From: JAGQRJ01 sp041402045
GTDB lineage: Bacteria; Planctomycetota; J058
Direction of reading: 5' to 3'
Length of the DNA stretch: 64,000 bases
NCBI GenBank assembly: GCA_041402045.1
Contig: JAWKSZ010000025.1
Location: forward strand, 1-64,000
Position numbers and translations under genes: made by a program. Shown here in pieces: positions 33,823 to 43,442 of this stretch (positions are counted from its first letter, which is position 1; every line of letters starts with the position of its first letter). Below the pieces are notes generated by a model, which saw nothing but the letters and a program-made list of their open reading frames with translations, had not been told where the DNA came from and did not search any database.

Positions 33823-36556
33823 TCAGTGCGCGTCGAGCCAGGTGCGCCCAGCGCCGACGTCGACCTTGAGCGGGACCGCGAGGGGGAACGCGCCCTGCAT
33901 TTCCTCGCGCACGAGCGCCACGAGGGCGTCCTGCTGGCTGGCCGGGCACTCGAACACGAGCTCGTCGTGGACCTGGAGCAGCATGTGGGCGTCGAGGTCG
34001 CTCGCGGCGAGGCGGCGGTCGATCGCGACCATGGCGATCTTTATGATGTCCGCGGCGCTGCCCTGGATCGGGGTGTTGATCGCCATGCGCTCGGCGTTGC
34101 TGCGGGCCAGGCGACGGGTGGCGCGAATGTCCGGGAGCGGACGCCGGCGGCCGAGGAGCGTCTCGACGTAGCCGAAGCGCCGAGCGTAGGCGACCTGGGC
34201 CTCGAGGTAGCCCTTGATCCCGGGGAACTCGGCGAAGTAGCTGTCAATGAACGAGCGCGCGTCGTCGAGGCTCAGCCCGGTGTCCCGGGCGAGGCGCTGG
34301 GCGCCCATGCCGTAGGCGATCCCGAAGTTGATCGCCTTGGCCCGCCCGCGGAGCTCGGGGCCCACGTCGTCGAAGGGCACGCCGAACACCGTGGACGCGG
34401 TCGCCTTGTGCACGTCCTTGTCACGCGGAAGGCCCTCGAGCAGGGCCTCGTCCACGAGTAGTGGGCCAGGATCCTGAGCTCGACCTGCGAGTAGTCGGCG
34501 GCCACGAGCACCCAGTCCTCGGCGCCGGCCACGAAGGCGGCGCGGATCCGGCGGCCCTCGGCGGTGCGCACGGGAATGTTCTGCAGGTTCGGGTCCGAGC
34601 TCGAGAGCCGGCCGGTGGCGGTCACCGCCTGGTTGAAGCTCGTGTGCACGCGGCCGGTGCGCTTGCCGATCAGCCCGGGGAGCGCGTCGACGTAGGTCCC
34701 GAGCAGCTTCTCCAGCCCGCGGTGTTCGAGCAGCTTCCCGACCACCGGGTGCTGCTCGCGCAGGCCCTCGAGGGTCTCGGCGTCGGTGGCGTAGGCGCCG
34801 GTCGCCGTGCGCTTGGCCTTGTGCCCGGCGGCCTCCTGGAGCTTCAGGCGCTCGAACAGGAGCTCGCCGACCTGGCGCAGGCTGTTGAGGTTCAAGCGCC
34901 TCGCCGGCCAGGGCGTAGACCTCCTTGGCCAGCTCCGGCGATCCGCCCGCGGAGCTCGTCGCCGAGGGACTTCAAGGCGTCGGTGTCGACCCGGATCCCC
35001 CGGCGCTCCATGCGCTCGAGGACCCGCGAGAGCGGGAGCTCGACGTCGCGGTAGAGCTCGAGCAGGCGCGGCTGCTCGGCGAGCCGGCGCTGGAACTGCT
35101 GGTGCAGGCGGAGGGTAATGTCCGCGTCCTCCGACGCGTAGGGCAGGATCTCCTCGTCGCGGAGCTTGTCCATGCTGCGCTTGCCGCGCCCCGTGCCCAT
35201 GACCTCTCGGGTGGCGATCTTCTTGTAGCCCAGGTAGCGCAGCGCCAGGTCGTCGAGGCCGTGGGTCCGCGCCGCCGGGTCGAGCAGGTAGCTCTCGAGC
35301 AGGGTGTCGAAGGCGATCCCCTTGACCGAGACGCCCTGGTGGCTGAGGACCAGGGCGTCGTACTTCACGTTCTGCCCGCCCTTCTCCACGGCGGGGTCCT
35401 CCAGCAGGGGCTTCAGCAGCTCGAGGGCCGGGGCGAAGTCGAGCTTGAAGGAGAACAGCGCGAAGGCGCCGCCGGCGGCGGTGGTCTCGACCGCGGGCAC
35501 GTAGAAGGCCTCGCCGCGGGTGTGGGCGAAGGCCATGCCCACGATCTCCGCCTCCTCGGGGCGCAGGCTCGTGGTCTCGAGGTCGAACACGAAGCGTCCC
35601 GCCTCGCGCAGCTCGGCGATCAGCGCCGGGAGGTCCTCGAGGTCCACGCGCCGGTGGCGGTGGGGGTCGGTGTCCACGCTCACCGAGAAGCGGCGCAGGT
35701 AGTCCTTGAACTCGAGCTCGGCGAACAGCTCGACCAGGGCGCTGCGGTCGGGCTCGCTGAGCTCGAGCTCCTCGAGCTCCACGTCCAGCGGGACCGCGTC
35801 GTCGAAGGTCACGAGCTCGCGGGAGAGCAGGGCCTGCGCCTTGTGGGTCTCGAGGGACTCCCGCAGCTTGGGCTGCTTGACCTCGGCGGTGCGCGCCAGG
35901 ACCTCGTCCAGGCTGCCGAACTGCGCGAGCAGCTCCGCGGCCCGCTTGGGCCCGACGCCGGGGACGCCGGGCACGTTGTCCGAGGTGTCGCCGACCAGGG
36001 CCAGGTAGTCGCGGAAGCGCTCGGGGGGAACCTGGAACTTGGCCTCGACGTCCGCCGGGGTCATGACCATGGGCTGGTTCCCGCGGGAGCGCCACGGGTT
36101 GTAGACCCGCACCCGGTCCGACACGATCTGGCAGAAGTCCTTGTCGCCGGTGACGAGGAACACCTCGTGCCCCGCCGCGCTGCCCAGGCGCGCGAGGGTC
36201 GCCATGAGGTCGTCGCCCTCGTAGCCCTCGACGCCGAGGCGCACGAGGTTCAGCGCGTCGACGATCCGGTCGAGGGTGCCCAGGGCCGCGGCCAGCTCCT
36301 CGGGCATGCGCTGGCGGGTGGCCTTGTAGTCCGCGTAGCGCTCGTGGCGGAAGGAGCGCTTGCTCACGTCGAACACGACCGCGGCCAGGTCCGGCTGCTC
36401 CTCGTCCAGCACTCGGAGCAGGTCGCGGGTGAAGCCGAAGGTGGCCGAGGTGTCGACGCCCTTGGAGTTGATCAGCGGGTTCTTTATGAACGCGAAGTGG
36501 CTGCGGTAGGCCAGGGCCGAGCCGTCGAACACGAACAAGCGCTTGGGGCGGCTCAC
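33823..36556 (-). CDS. polA: DNA polymerase I (frameshifted in assembly)
   Basis: Replication and repair polymerase, about 910 residues when the frame is restored, the normal length. From ATG 36556: the 5'-3' exonuclease domain (LFVFDGSALAYRSHFAF, GYEGDDLMATLA, VTGDKDFCQIV, LVGDTSDNVPGVPGVGPKRA), the 3'-5' exonuclease domain with its acidic residues (FVFDLETTSLRPEEAEIVG, NVKYDALVL, YASEDADITLRLHQ), then the polymerase domain (TATGRLSSSDPNLQNIPVR, VLVAADYSQVELRILAHYS, RAKAINFGIAYGMGAQRLA, LLQVHDELVFE). The frame breaks near 34905 (after GDELRGRI) and near 34455 (after LAHYS). All catalytic motifs are intact on both sides of the breaks. For an essential-type gene this supports assembly error rather than a pseudogene. 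Confidence 0.93.
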
Positions 36557-36758
36557 GGCGCTCCTCCAGGGCCCCGAGGCTACCGCACCCGCCCAGGCGA
36601 CGGGGAGCCCTCCGGCTCGAGTGCGTTCGGATAAGCACTTAGGACGTCTTCGCTCCGACGGTCGGGGCGGAGGCGCTGCCGTTCAATGGCTTACGTGAGT
36701 GTCGCGGTTGTGTAAAGGACCCCGCGACGATCTCGGTTCAGAGTTGCGAGCCTCAGAT

Positions 36759-36776
36759 TTGGGATTAAATTCCCAA
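36759..36776. promoter_or_regulatory. AT-rich dyad abutting the DUF6502 start codon
   Basis: Perfect inverted repeat TTGGGATTAAATTCCCAA (arms TTGGGA/TCCCAA, 6-nt centre) ending 2 nt before the ATG at 36779. It stands out as AT-rich in an extremely GC-rich genome and occupies the place of the ribosome-binding site. It could be an autoregulatory operator (the DUF6502 protein has a putative HTH) or an mRNA hairpin over the start. Function is inferred from position and symmetry only. Confidence 0.5.
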
Positions 36777-36778
36777 CT

Positions 36779-37597
36779 ATGTCGAGCGACGAGCACGAGC
36801 TCCCGGACCTCCTCTCCGCCAGCGCCAGCAAGGTGCTGCGCGCCCTGGCGCGCGTGCTCCTGCGCAACGGCGTCGCCTGCGGGACCGTGGAGCAGCTCGT
36901 GCGGAAGGCCTACGTCGACGAGGCCCAGGCCCTCGCCGGCGAGACCGGCGCCAAGGCGACGGTCACCAGCCTCGCCGCGCAGACCGGGCTCTCCCGCAAG
37001 GAGGTCAAGCGCCTCATGGGCCCCGCCGAGGACTCCGCCCCCCGCAGCGAGAAGTACAACCGCGCGGTGCGGGTGCTGAACGGCTGGCTCAACGACCGCA
37101 CCTACAGCACCGCCGAGGGCGTGGCCCTCCCGCTCTCGCTCCAGGCCGACGAGCCCGGCTCCTTCGCCCAGCTGGTGAAGGACTACAGCGGCGACATGAC
37201 CCCCAAGGCCATGCTCGATCTGCTCCAGGGGTCCGAGTGCGTGCAGGTCCGCCAGGACCTGGTGCACCTGGTCCGCCACGCCTACGTCCCGGCCAACGAC
37301 TCCAAGGAGATCGTGCGGATCCTCGGCACCGACACCGCCGAGCTGATCCGCACGATCGACCACAACCTCACCTGCGAGCCCAAGGACACGCGCTTCCAGC
37401 GCAAGGTGTCCACCTCGCTCCTGCCCACCCGGGCGGTTCAGTCCTTCCGGGAGCTGGTGCGCCGCCGCTCCCAAGCCTTGCTCGAAGACCTCGTCACCTG
37501 GCTCAACGACCACGAAGCCACCGACGACGAGGACGCACACACCGTGAGCGTGGGGATCTACCACCACGAGCACACCTCTCCCGTGGAGCCGTCATGA
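36779..37597 (+). CDS. DUF6502 family protein
   Basis: A 272-residue protein of the uncharacterised DUF6502 family, which in other bacteria is commonly found next to DUF5666 genes, as here. Helical N-terminus (LRALARVLLRNGVACGTVEQLVRKAYVDEA) is followed by an HTH-like segment (VTSLAAQTGLSRKEVKRLMG), suggesting a DNA-binding regulator of the neighbouring lipoprotein genes. No membrane helix. Its stop overlaps the ATG of the lipoprotein gene by 4 nt (ATGA), so the two are co-translated. No Shine-Dalgarno is obvious; instead an AT-rich dyad abuts the start. The regulatory role is inference. Confidence 0.82.
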   Translation: MSSDEHELPDLLSASASKVLRALARVLLRNGVACGTVEQLVRKAYVDEAQALAGETGAKATVTSLAAQTGLSRKEVKRLMGPAEDSAPRSEKYNRAVRVLNGWLNDRTYSTAEGVALPLSLQADEPGSFAQLVKDYSGDMTPKAMLDLLQGSECVQVRQDLVHLVRHAYVPANDSKEIVRILGTDTAELIRTIDHNLTCEPKDTRFQRKVSTSLLPTRAVQSFRELVRRRSQALLEDLVTWLNDHEATDDEDAHTVSVGIYHHEHTSPVEPS

Positions 37598-39099
37598 AGA
37601 AGAACGTCCCCCAGCGCGCCGCGCTCTCGGCCCTGGCCCTGGTCCTCGCCGCCTGCGGCGGCGGCGGCGGCGGCGGCGGCGGCACGGTCGCCCAAGGCGG
37701 CAGCGGCGGCGCCGGGATCGGCGGGAGCGGCTACCGCTCCAACGGCACGATCACCGAGTTCGGCAGCATCTTCGTCAACGGGATCGAGTTCGACACGAGC
37801 TCCGCGACCTTCGAGATCGAGGACGGCACCGGCTCCCAGGCCAACCTGCAGAAGGGCATGCGGGTCGTGGTCGAGGGCAGCGTGAACGCCGGCGGCACCA
37901 CCGGGGTCGCCACCCGCGTGCGCTTCGAGGATCAGCTCGAGGGCCCGATCCCCGCCGCGTCCACGATCACCACCGACGCCGACGGCGAGAACAAGCGCTT
38001 CACGATCCTCGGGGTCCCCGTGACCGCGAACCAGATCGACACGACCTTCGTGGGCGTGACCTTCGCGTCCCTGGCCCCGGGCCAGGAGCTGCAGATCAGC
38101 GGGTTCTTCGACGCCGCCGGACTCCTGCACGCCACGGCGATCGTCTCCAAGGGCGGGTTCACCCCCGGCGCGTCCCTGGTCGAGGCCAAGGGCACCGTGA
38201 CCACCCTCGGCGCGACGACCTTCAGCCTGCGGGTGGGCACCACGACCCTGACCGTCGACTACACCAGCGCCAACCTGAGTCAGGTCCCGGGCGGCCTCCT
38301 CGCCGGGCAGAGCGTGGAGGCCAAGGGCACGATCGCCAGCGACACCGCGACCACGATCGTCGCGACCCAGGTCAAGCTCGACGACACCGGCCTCAGCAAC
38401 GGCAACCAGGTCGAGCTCGAGGGGATCGTGACCAGCTTCAGCTCGGCGGGCTCCTTCGCGGTCGACGGGCAGACGGTGAGCGCCGCCGGCGCGACCCTGA
38501 CCCCCACGAACCTCGTGCTCCGGGCCGGGATCCGGGTCGAGGTCGAGGGCAGCGTCCAGAACGGCGTGCTCCAGGCCACCCGGGTCAAGCTCCGCGAGGG
38601 CAACAACCGGGTGCACGCCACGGCCTCCAACGTCTCCGGCGCGAGCTTCGTGCTCACCGTGGCGGGCCAGACCGTGCGGGTCACCGCGGACAGCAGCACC
38701 CGCCTCGAGGACAAGACCTCGGGCACGCCGCTGACCCTGGCCACCCTCAACCGGGTCGACGGGCGCTTCCTCGAGGTCCGGGGTTACGACGACGGGACCG
38801 GGACCGGCCTGATCGCGACGCGGATCGAGATCGAGAACCCCGACGACGTGATCCTCCAAGGGACGCTCCAGAGCCAGGTGGTCGGCACCTCGATCACGGT
38901 CCTGGGCGTGGTGTTCCCCGTCGACGGGACCACCGAATACCAGGACACCACCAACGCCCAGCTCGCTGGCGGCCAGACCCAGTTCGCCGGCCAGGTGCAG
39001 AACGGCGTGACCCTGATTCGGATCAAGGACAAGGAGCCCGGCAGCGGCGGCGCGAACCCCGTGGGGGTCGCCGACGAGGTCGAGATCCAGACGCCCTGA
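37594..39099 (+). CDS. DUF5666 repeat lipoprotein
   Basis: A 501-residue lipoprotein. Signal peptide MKKNVPQRAALSALALVLAAC, with the lipobox Cys followed directly by nine glycines. The mature part is a string of beta-rich DUF5666 modules, each with a pattern like GxVxxF-x-SFxVxGxxV..T..G..VEVEGS..NGVLxAxRV (for example around residues 45-120, 230-290 and 335-400). It is probably a surface- or periplasm-exposed OB-fold-like repeat protein of unknown ligand. It is translationally coupled to DUF6502. Two GC-rich hairpins after the stop (39103-39128 and 39130-39155) could terminate transcription. Confidence 0.85.
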   Translation: MKKNVPQRAALSALALVLAACGGGGGGGGGTVAQGGSGGAGIGGSGYRSNGTITEFGSIFVNGIEFDTSSATFEIEDGTGSQANLQKGMRVVVEGSVNAGGTTGVATRVRFEDQLEGPIPAASTITTDADGENKRFTILGVPVTANQIDTTFVGVTFASLAPGQELQISGFFDAAGLLHATAIVSKGGFTPGASLVEAKGTVTTLGATTFSLRVGTTTLTVDYTSANLSQVPGGLLAGQSVEAKGTIASDTATTIVATQVKLDDTGLSNGNQVELEGIVTSFSSAGSFAVDGQTVSAAGATLTPTNLVLRAGIRVEVEGSVQNGVLQATRVKLREGNNRVHATASNVSGASFVLTVAGQTVRVTADSSTRLEDKTSGTPLTLATLNRVDGRFLEVRGYDDGTGTGLIATRIEIENPDDVILQGTLQSQVVGTSITVLGVVFPVDGTTEYQDTTNAQLAGGQTQFAGQVQNGVTLIRIKDKEPGSGGANPVGVADEVEIQTP

Positions 39100-39102
39100 T
39101 CC

Positions 39103-39155
39103 CGCGGGGGCGCCCGGCGCCCCCGCCCTCCCCGCGCAGGCGGCCTGCGCGGGGG
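39103..39155 (+). terminator. Twin GC-rich hairpins after the DUF5666 gene
   Basis: Stem GGGGGCGCC/GGCGCCCCC centred near 39115 is followed by CCCGCGCAGG/CCTGCGCGGG centred near 39142. No U-tract follows, so these would be Rho-independent-like structures without the classical tail, or RNA-stabilising hairpins. The spacer beyond (to 39364) also holds two copies of a GTGGCCACCGCTTCGTCC-like block near 39225 and 39310. Confidence 0.45.
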
Positions 39156-39364
39156 CTCACCCACCCCGGGAGGGGAGACCCTCCCTGCCTCCCACCACCC
39201 AGGTGACCCCGGCCGCAGCGCGGCGTGGCCACCGCTTCGTCCCCCCACCCTGCGGGTCGCGTTGGCCCGCTGAACCCTCCACCCGGTGTCCGCGGCCGCG
39301 CGCGCGCGGCGAGGCCACCGCTTCGTCCACCCCCCTGAACCTTCTTTCCTCAGGAGTGTCTCCC

Positions 39365-40972
39365 ATGACTTCACGCACCCTCTCGGCCCTCGCGGCCACC
39401 CTCGCCCTGACCCTCAGCGCCTGCGGCGGCGGCGGCGGCGGCGGCGGCGGATCCAGCTCCGGGGGCGGCGGCAGCACCGCCGCGGCCACCGCGGGCGTGA
39501 CCTTCGCCCTCACCGACGCCCCGTCCGACGACCTGGCGTCCCTGAACGTCGAGGTCTCGGGGATCGCCGTCGTCAGCTCGGGCGGCCAGACCACCCAGGT
39601 GTTCACCGCGAGCAACGGCCGGATCCAGGCCAACCTGCTCAAGCTGCGCGGGATCAGCAAGCTCATGACCCACCTCAGCCTGCCCCCCGGCGACTACGCC
39701 CAGCTGCGCCTCGACTACGCCGCCGCCACGGCAACCGACCGCGCGGGCAACGTGCTCTCGGTCTCGCCCACCAGCGGCACCGCCGTGGCCAACTTCGTCC
39801 CGGTGTTCACCGTGACCGGCTCGAACCAGCTCGTGGAGATCGACTTCGACGTCGACGCCTCGGTCAGCAACCTCGTGACCGGCGCCGGCGGCTCGTTGAC
39901 CCTCGACCCGACCCTCCTGCTCGAGGTCAAGAACTCGGGCGCGGGCTACGCGGTCGAGGACTTCCACGCCACCGTGACCGCGGTCGGCGCCGACTTCCTC
40001 GACGTGCAGGTCGTGGGCGGCGGCGTGGTCCGGGTGCGGGTCAGCAGCACCACCACGATCCAGGCCCCGGGCGGCGTGACCAACGGCCCCGCCGGCCTGA
40101 CCGGGATCGCCGCGGGCACCGCGGTCGAGGTCCGCGGGAGCTACGACATTGCCTCGGGTGAGGTCGCCGCCCGCGTGATCGAGGTCGAGGACGGCGTGCG
40201 CGGCATGCGCGGCAACGACGCCCAGGGGATCGTGCTCAGCGTGGGCCAGAGCGACTTCGAGCTGCTCGTGCTCGAGCGCCGCGACGGCGTGTTCCCCGTG
40301 GGCTCGGTGCAGCGGATCCAGACCGACGCCAGCACCGGCTTCGCCTACGACGGCTACCCCGGCGTCGCCGCCAGCTTCGCCAGCCTGTCCCCGGGGCAGG
40401 AGGTGCGGGTCTACGGCGTGCCCAGCGTTGCCAGCGGCGTGAAGCTCCGCGACACCCGCGTCGAGGGCACCGTGAGCGCGATCTCGGGCTCGACCGCGAC
40501 CCTCGACGTGACCAGCTTCGAGCGCGTCAGCGTGCAGAGCCGCCCCAGCCTCCCGACCCAGATCCAGGTCAGCCTGAACGGCGTCTCGCTCAGCCAGGGC
40601 GCCCGGGTCGAGATCGAGGGCCACTTCAACCGCAGCGCCGCCGGCGTGTTCGACCCCGTCACCGCCCAGGCCCAGGGCCAGAACGACGACCAGATCGAGG
40701 GCACCACGTTCCGCGTGGTGAGCAGCTCGCCGCTCACGATCTCGGTCACCGGGAACGCCGGCGTGCTCGGCAACCCCGTGACCCTGAGCGTGGTCACCAG
40801 CGCCCAGACCGTGGTCGTCGAGCGCAACAAGTCGACCGGCGCGACCACCGCGATCACCCTCGCCGACCTCGAGGCCGGGATCGGGGCCGGTCGCTACGTC
40901 GAGCTGCGCGCCAAGGGCCGGGTCACCGGCTCGACGCTCAGCGCCACCTCGATCCGCGCCGACGTGCGCTAG
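39365..40972 (+). CDS. DUF4382/DUF5666 lipoprotein
   Basis: A 535-residue lipoprotein with ATG at 39365. Signal peptide and lipobox (LALTLSAC) are followed by a GGGGGGGGG tract and GSSSGGGGS. An N-terminal DUF4382 domain (GVTFALTDAPSDDLASLNVE, LPPGDYAQLRLD, EIDFDVDASV) precedes several DUF5666-like modules (about 205-520; VTAVGADFLDVQV, GTAVEVRGSYD, GTVSAISGSTATLDV). DUF4382 is frequent in secreted lipoproteins of unknown function. It is a likely paralogue and partner of the preceding lipoprotein and probably belongs to the same regulated locus. A hairpin follows the stop (40981-41010). Confidence 0.87.
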   Translation: MTSRTLSALAATLALTLSACGGGGGGGGGSSSGGGGSTAAATAGVTFALTDAPSDDLASLNVEVSGIAVVSSGGQTTQVFTASNGRIQANLLKLRGISKLMTHLSLPPGDYAQLRLDYAAATATDRAGNVLSVSPTSGTAVANFVPVFTVTGSNQLVEIDFDVDASVSNLVTGAGGSLTLDPTLLLEVKNSGAGYAVEDFHATVTAVGADFLDVQVVGGGVVRVRVSSTTTIQAPGGVTNGPAGLTGIAAGTAVEVRGSYDIASGEVAARVIEVEDGVRGMRGNDAQGIVLSVGQSDFELLVLERRDGVFPVGSVQRIQTDASTGFAYDGYPGVAASFASLSPGQEVRVYGVPSVASGVKLRDTRVEGTVSAISGSTATLDVTSFERVSVQSRPSLPTQIQVSLNGVSLSQGARVEIEGHFNRSAAGVFDPVTAQAQGQNDDQIEGTTFRVVSSSPLTISVTGNAGVLGNPVTLSVVTSAQTVVVERNKSTGATTAITLADLEAGIGAGRYVELRAKGRVTGSTLSATSIRADVR

Positions 40973-40980
40973 AGCCGACC

Positions 40981-41043
40981 GCGAGGGGGGCGCCTTGGCG
41001 TCCCCCTCGCCGCGCGCAGGCGGAGCTGGAAGGCCGCCTGCGC
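40981..41043 (+). terminator. Hairpins after the DUF4382/DUF5666 gene
   Basis: First stem GCGAGGGGGGCGCC with GGCGTCCCCCTCGC (40981-41010, one mismatch, 2-nt loop). Second stem GCGCAGGCGG with CCGCCTGCGC (41014-41043). There is no T-run. They are similar in type to the pair after the upstream lipoprotein. Confidence 0.45.
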
Positions 41044-41071
41044 GAACTCGGCAGGAAGGAAGGAACGACTC

Positions 41072-41359
41072 ATGACGCTTCAGCTACGACACAAGACCGT
41101 GATCCGCCCGGCGACCGCCCGCCCTCCGGCCACGCCGAAGCCCCCGCTGACCGCCTGCTGGGCGGGCACGGCGGCCTCCGCCGCCGTCCTCGCGCTGCTC
41201 TGGGCGTTCCAGCCCAGCGCCGCCGCGGAGACCCCCGGGCTCCCAGCGCTGCGCTTCGCGCCGGCGGTCGCGCGCACTCGGACGCCCGAGCCCAGGACGC
41301 GCTCCTCAGAGCTAGCCCTCGCCCAGCCGGCGCTCGCCCGCGCGAGCCTGGGCCTCTAG
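41072..41359 (+). CDS. Small hypothetical membrane protein
   Basis: A 95-residue product from the ATG at 41072, with a good Shine-Dalgarno stretch (AGGAAGGAAC) upstream. A basic, proline-rich N-terminus precedes one hydrophobic helix (AGTAASAAVLALLWAFQPSA), then a proline/arginine-rich tail. No family recognised. The position after the DUF6502/DUF5666 locus and the ribosome-binding site argue that it is translated; composition alone does not prove it. Confidence 0.45.
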   Translation: MTLQLRHKTVIRPATARPPATPKPPLTACWAGTAASAAVLALLWAFQPSAAAETPGLPALRFAPAVARTRTPEPRTRSSELALAQPALARASLGL

Positions 41360-41774
41360 CCCCGCGTCCACGGAATCGTTGGCACCCCACGGCAGGGGCG
41401 GGGAGACCTCCCCGCCCCTGCTCGCGTCGTGGCTGGACGCGCCCGACACGAACCTTGGCCCGTCACCCCACCGGTGCCCCCGCTCACCCGTTTCGCCCGG
41501 CAACCGCGAACACGTGTAGGGGAGCAGCTTGCTGCTCCCGGTCTGTGCGTCCCTCCACCTCCACGAACTCCGAGGGCGCACCCACGACGGTCACGCGTCA
41601 GCGGAGCTCGCCGTCCGGCAGAACCTCACGATCGAGCGGAGCTTCCGTGTTGGCCGCACGACACGGCTGCGACTCACGAGGCGCCTTCCGTGTCCTCCGT
41701 GTTCCCTTCTCTTCTTCACTGCCGATACGCCTCACGCGCCGACGAGCGCTAAGGGAGACAAGAACGCGGACCCC
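41360..41774. repeat. Gene-free spacer with dispersed repeat
   Basis: Contains a second copy of TAGGGGAGCAGCTTGCTGCT continuing CCCGGTCTGTGCGTCCCTCC (about 41517-41558), almost identical to 27767-27806, and a CTTCCGTGTCCTCCGTGTTC stretch near 41686-41706 typical of interspersed repeats. It separates the convergent small membrane protein gene and the histidine kinase gene. No credible gene; the long plus-strand frames here are antisense artefacts. Confidence 0.7.
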
Positions 41775-43439
41775 TCAGGCGCTGATCGGGAGCGGGGGCT
41801 GGACCGCCGAGGTGTCGAACAGCCGCCCGGGGAGGGTCACGCGGAAGGTCGCGCCGCGCTCGCCCTGGCCGGGGTCGAGCTCGAGCTGGCCGCCCAGGTG
41901 CTCGACCAGGCTCTGGCAGATCGCGAGGCCGAGCCCGGTGCCGCGGCCGATCGGCTTGGTCGTGTAGAAGGGGTCGAACACCCGGGCCGCGATCTCGGGC
42001 GGGATCCCCTGCCCGCTGTCCTGGACCTCGAGCACGGCGCGCTCGTCGATCGCCAGGGCGCGCACCCGGACCCAGGCGGGCTCGCCGTTGGCCGCCGCGG
42101 CGTCGATCGCGTTCTCGACCAGGTTCAGCACCACCTGCTGCAGCGCGCCGGGGTCGCTCTTGACCCCCAGGTCCGCCGGAGTCTCGGCGAGCTCGAGGGT
42201 CACCCCGCGCTGCTCGGCGCGGGTCTCGGCCAGGGACAGGGTGGCCTCGATCAACGAGCGCAGGGCCACGGGCTCGCTCTCCAGGGCGTCGGCGCGGGCC
42301 AGGCCCAGGAGGCGCTTGAGGATGTCCTTGCAGCGGTAGGCCTGCTCCTCGATCGTCGTGAGCATGGAGTCCACGTCGTCCTGGAGCCCGTCCTTGAGGT
42401 CCTCCCGGGCCGCCTCGGCGTAGCCGGCGATCGAGGCCAGGGGGTTGTTGATCTCGTGGGCCACGTTGGCGGCGAGCCGGCCCAGGGCCGCGAGCTTCTC
42501 GGTCTGGTGCAGGCGGTCGCGGGCGTGGAGCAGGGCCTGGGTCTTCTCGCCCACGAGCTTCTCCAGGCGGTGGCCCCACACCCTGAGCTCCTCGCGCTGC
42601 TCCGCCAGGAGCGCGTTCTTGCGGTCGAGGTCCTGCTGCGCCGCGATCATGTTCAGGTAGAGCCGGTTGCGGCTGCGCATGATCGCCCCGACCTCGTCGT
42701 TGGGGATCGCGTCCGCCGGCACCAGCGCGGCCTCGTGGTCGCCGCCGCGGGCGGCGTTGTCGGCGCGGACCATTTGCGACAGCGGGCGCAGCAGCGCGCG
42801 GCGCAGGTAGAACAGCGTCACGAGCGCGGTCACGAACACCGCGATCGCGCCGGCGGCGAAGGCGATCAGGCTGCTCTGGATCACCTGCCAGCGCAGGTCC
42901 TGGAGCTCGGTCTGCACGTAGAGCACGCCCGCGGGCGGGCCGTTGTCCCCCGACGGGATCGGCTCGACCCGGGCCAGGCGCTCCGCGTCCTCGAGGGCCT
43001 TCCCGGGGAGCTCCCCGCTCTGGCTGAGCTCCTTCACGTCCGGAGGCCAGGGGCCGCTCCAGGGCGCCTCGTCGGTGAGTCGCCCGCTGCGGTAGCGCCG
43101 CCCGCGGGCCTCGGTGAACACCCACACCTCGACCGGGAAGTCGACCGCAGCGACCTGGGGGCTCGGCGGCGCGCTGGGGTTCTGCTCGCCCGAGGCCATG
43201 GCCTGGCTGAGCTGGCGCTCGATCGTGGCGTCGTCCAGGGTCCGGCCCAGGAGCGCGGCGCGCACGTCCTCGCGGATCCGGGTGGCGTAGCGGTCGAGCT
43301 TGTCCGAGCGATCGGCGACCCGCTCGCCGTAGGCGAAGGCGGTGAACACCGCCAGCACCGCCAGCTCGACCGTGAACAGGGACAGGCCGATCAGCAGCAC
43401 CACGCGCCCGAGGAGGCTCTGGCTGGTGCGCGCGATCAC
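41775..43439 (-). CDS. Membrane sensor histidine kinase with HAMP domain
   Basis: Sensor kinase of 554 residues from the GTG at 43439, 3 bp after the TPR gene. Two membrane helices (VVLLIGLSLFTVELAVLAVF near 13-35 and LIAFAAGAIAVFVTALVTLF near 190-210) flank a periplasmic domain of about 150 residues. HAMP, a coiled coil, HisKA with AANVAHEINNPLASIAGYAE (phospho-His), and HATPase (LVENAIDAA, DSGQGIPPE, GRGTGLGLAI) follow. The HEINNPL signature is typical of NtrB-like kinases. No response regulator is adjacent. As the last gene of the Ton/actin-like operon it may sense the state of that envelope machine (inference). Confidence 0.92.
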   Translation of the reverse strand: MIARTSQSLLGRVVLLIGLSLFTVELAVLAVFTAFAYGERVADRSDKLDRYATRIREDVRAALLGRTLDDATIERQLSQAMASGEQNPSAPPSPQVAAVDFPVEVWVFTEARGRRYRSGRLTDEAPWSGPWPPDVKELSQSGELPGKALEDAERLARVEPIPSGDNGPPAGVLYVQTELQDLRWQVIQSSLIAFAAGAIAVFVTALVTLFYLRRALLRPLSQMVRADNAARGGDHEAALVPADAIPNDEVGAIMRSRNRLYLNMIAAQQDLDRKNALLAEQREELRVWGHRLEKLVGEKTQALLHARDRLHQTEKLAALGRLAANVAHEINNPLASIAGYAEAAREDLKDGLQDDVDSMLTTIEEQAYRCKDILKRLLGLARADALESEPVALRSLIEATLSLAETRAEQRGVTLELAETPADLGVKSDPGALQQVVLNLVENAIDAAAANGEPAWVRVRALAIDERAVLEVQDSGQGIPPEIAARVFDPFYTTKPIGRGTGLGLAICQSLVEHLGGQLELDPGQGERGATFRVTLPGRLFDTSAVQPPLPISA

Positions 43440-43442
43440 GGG

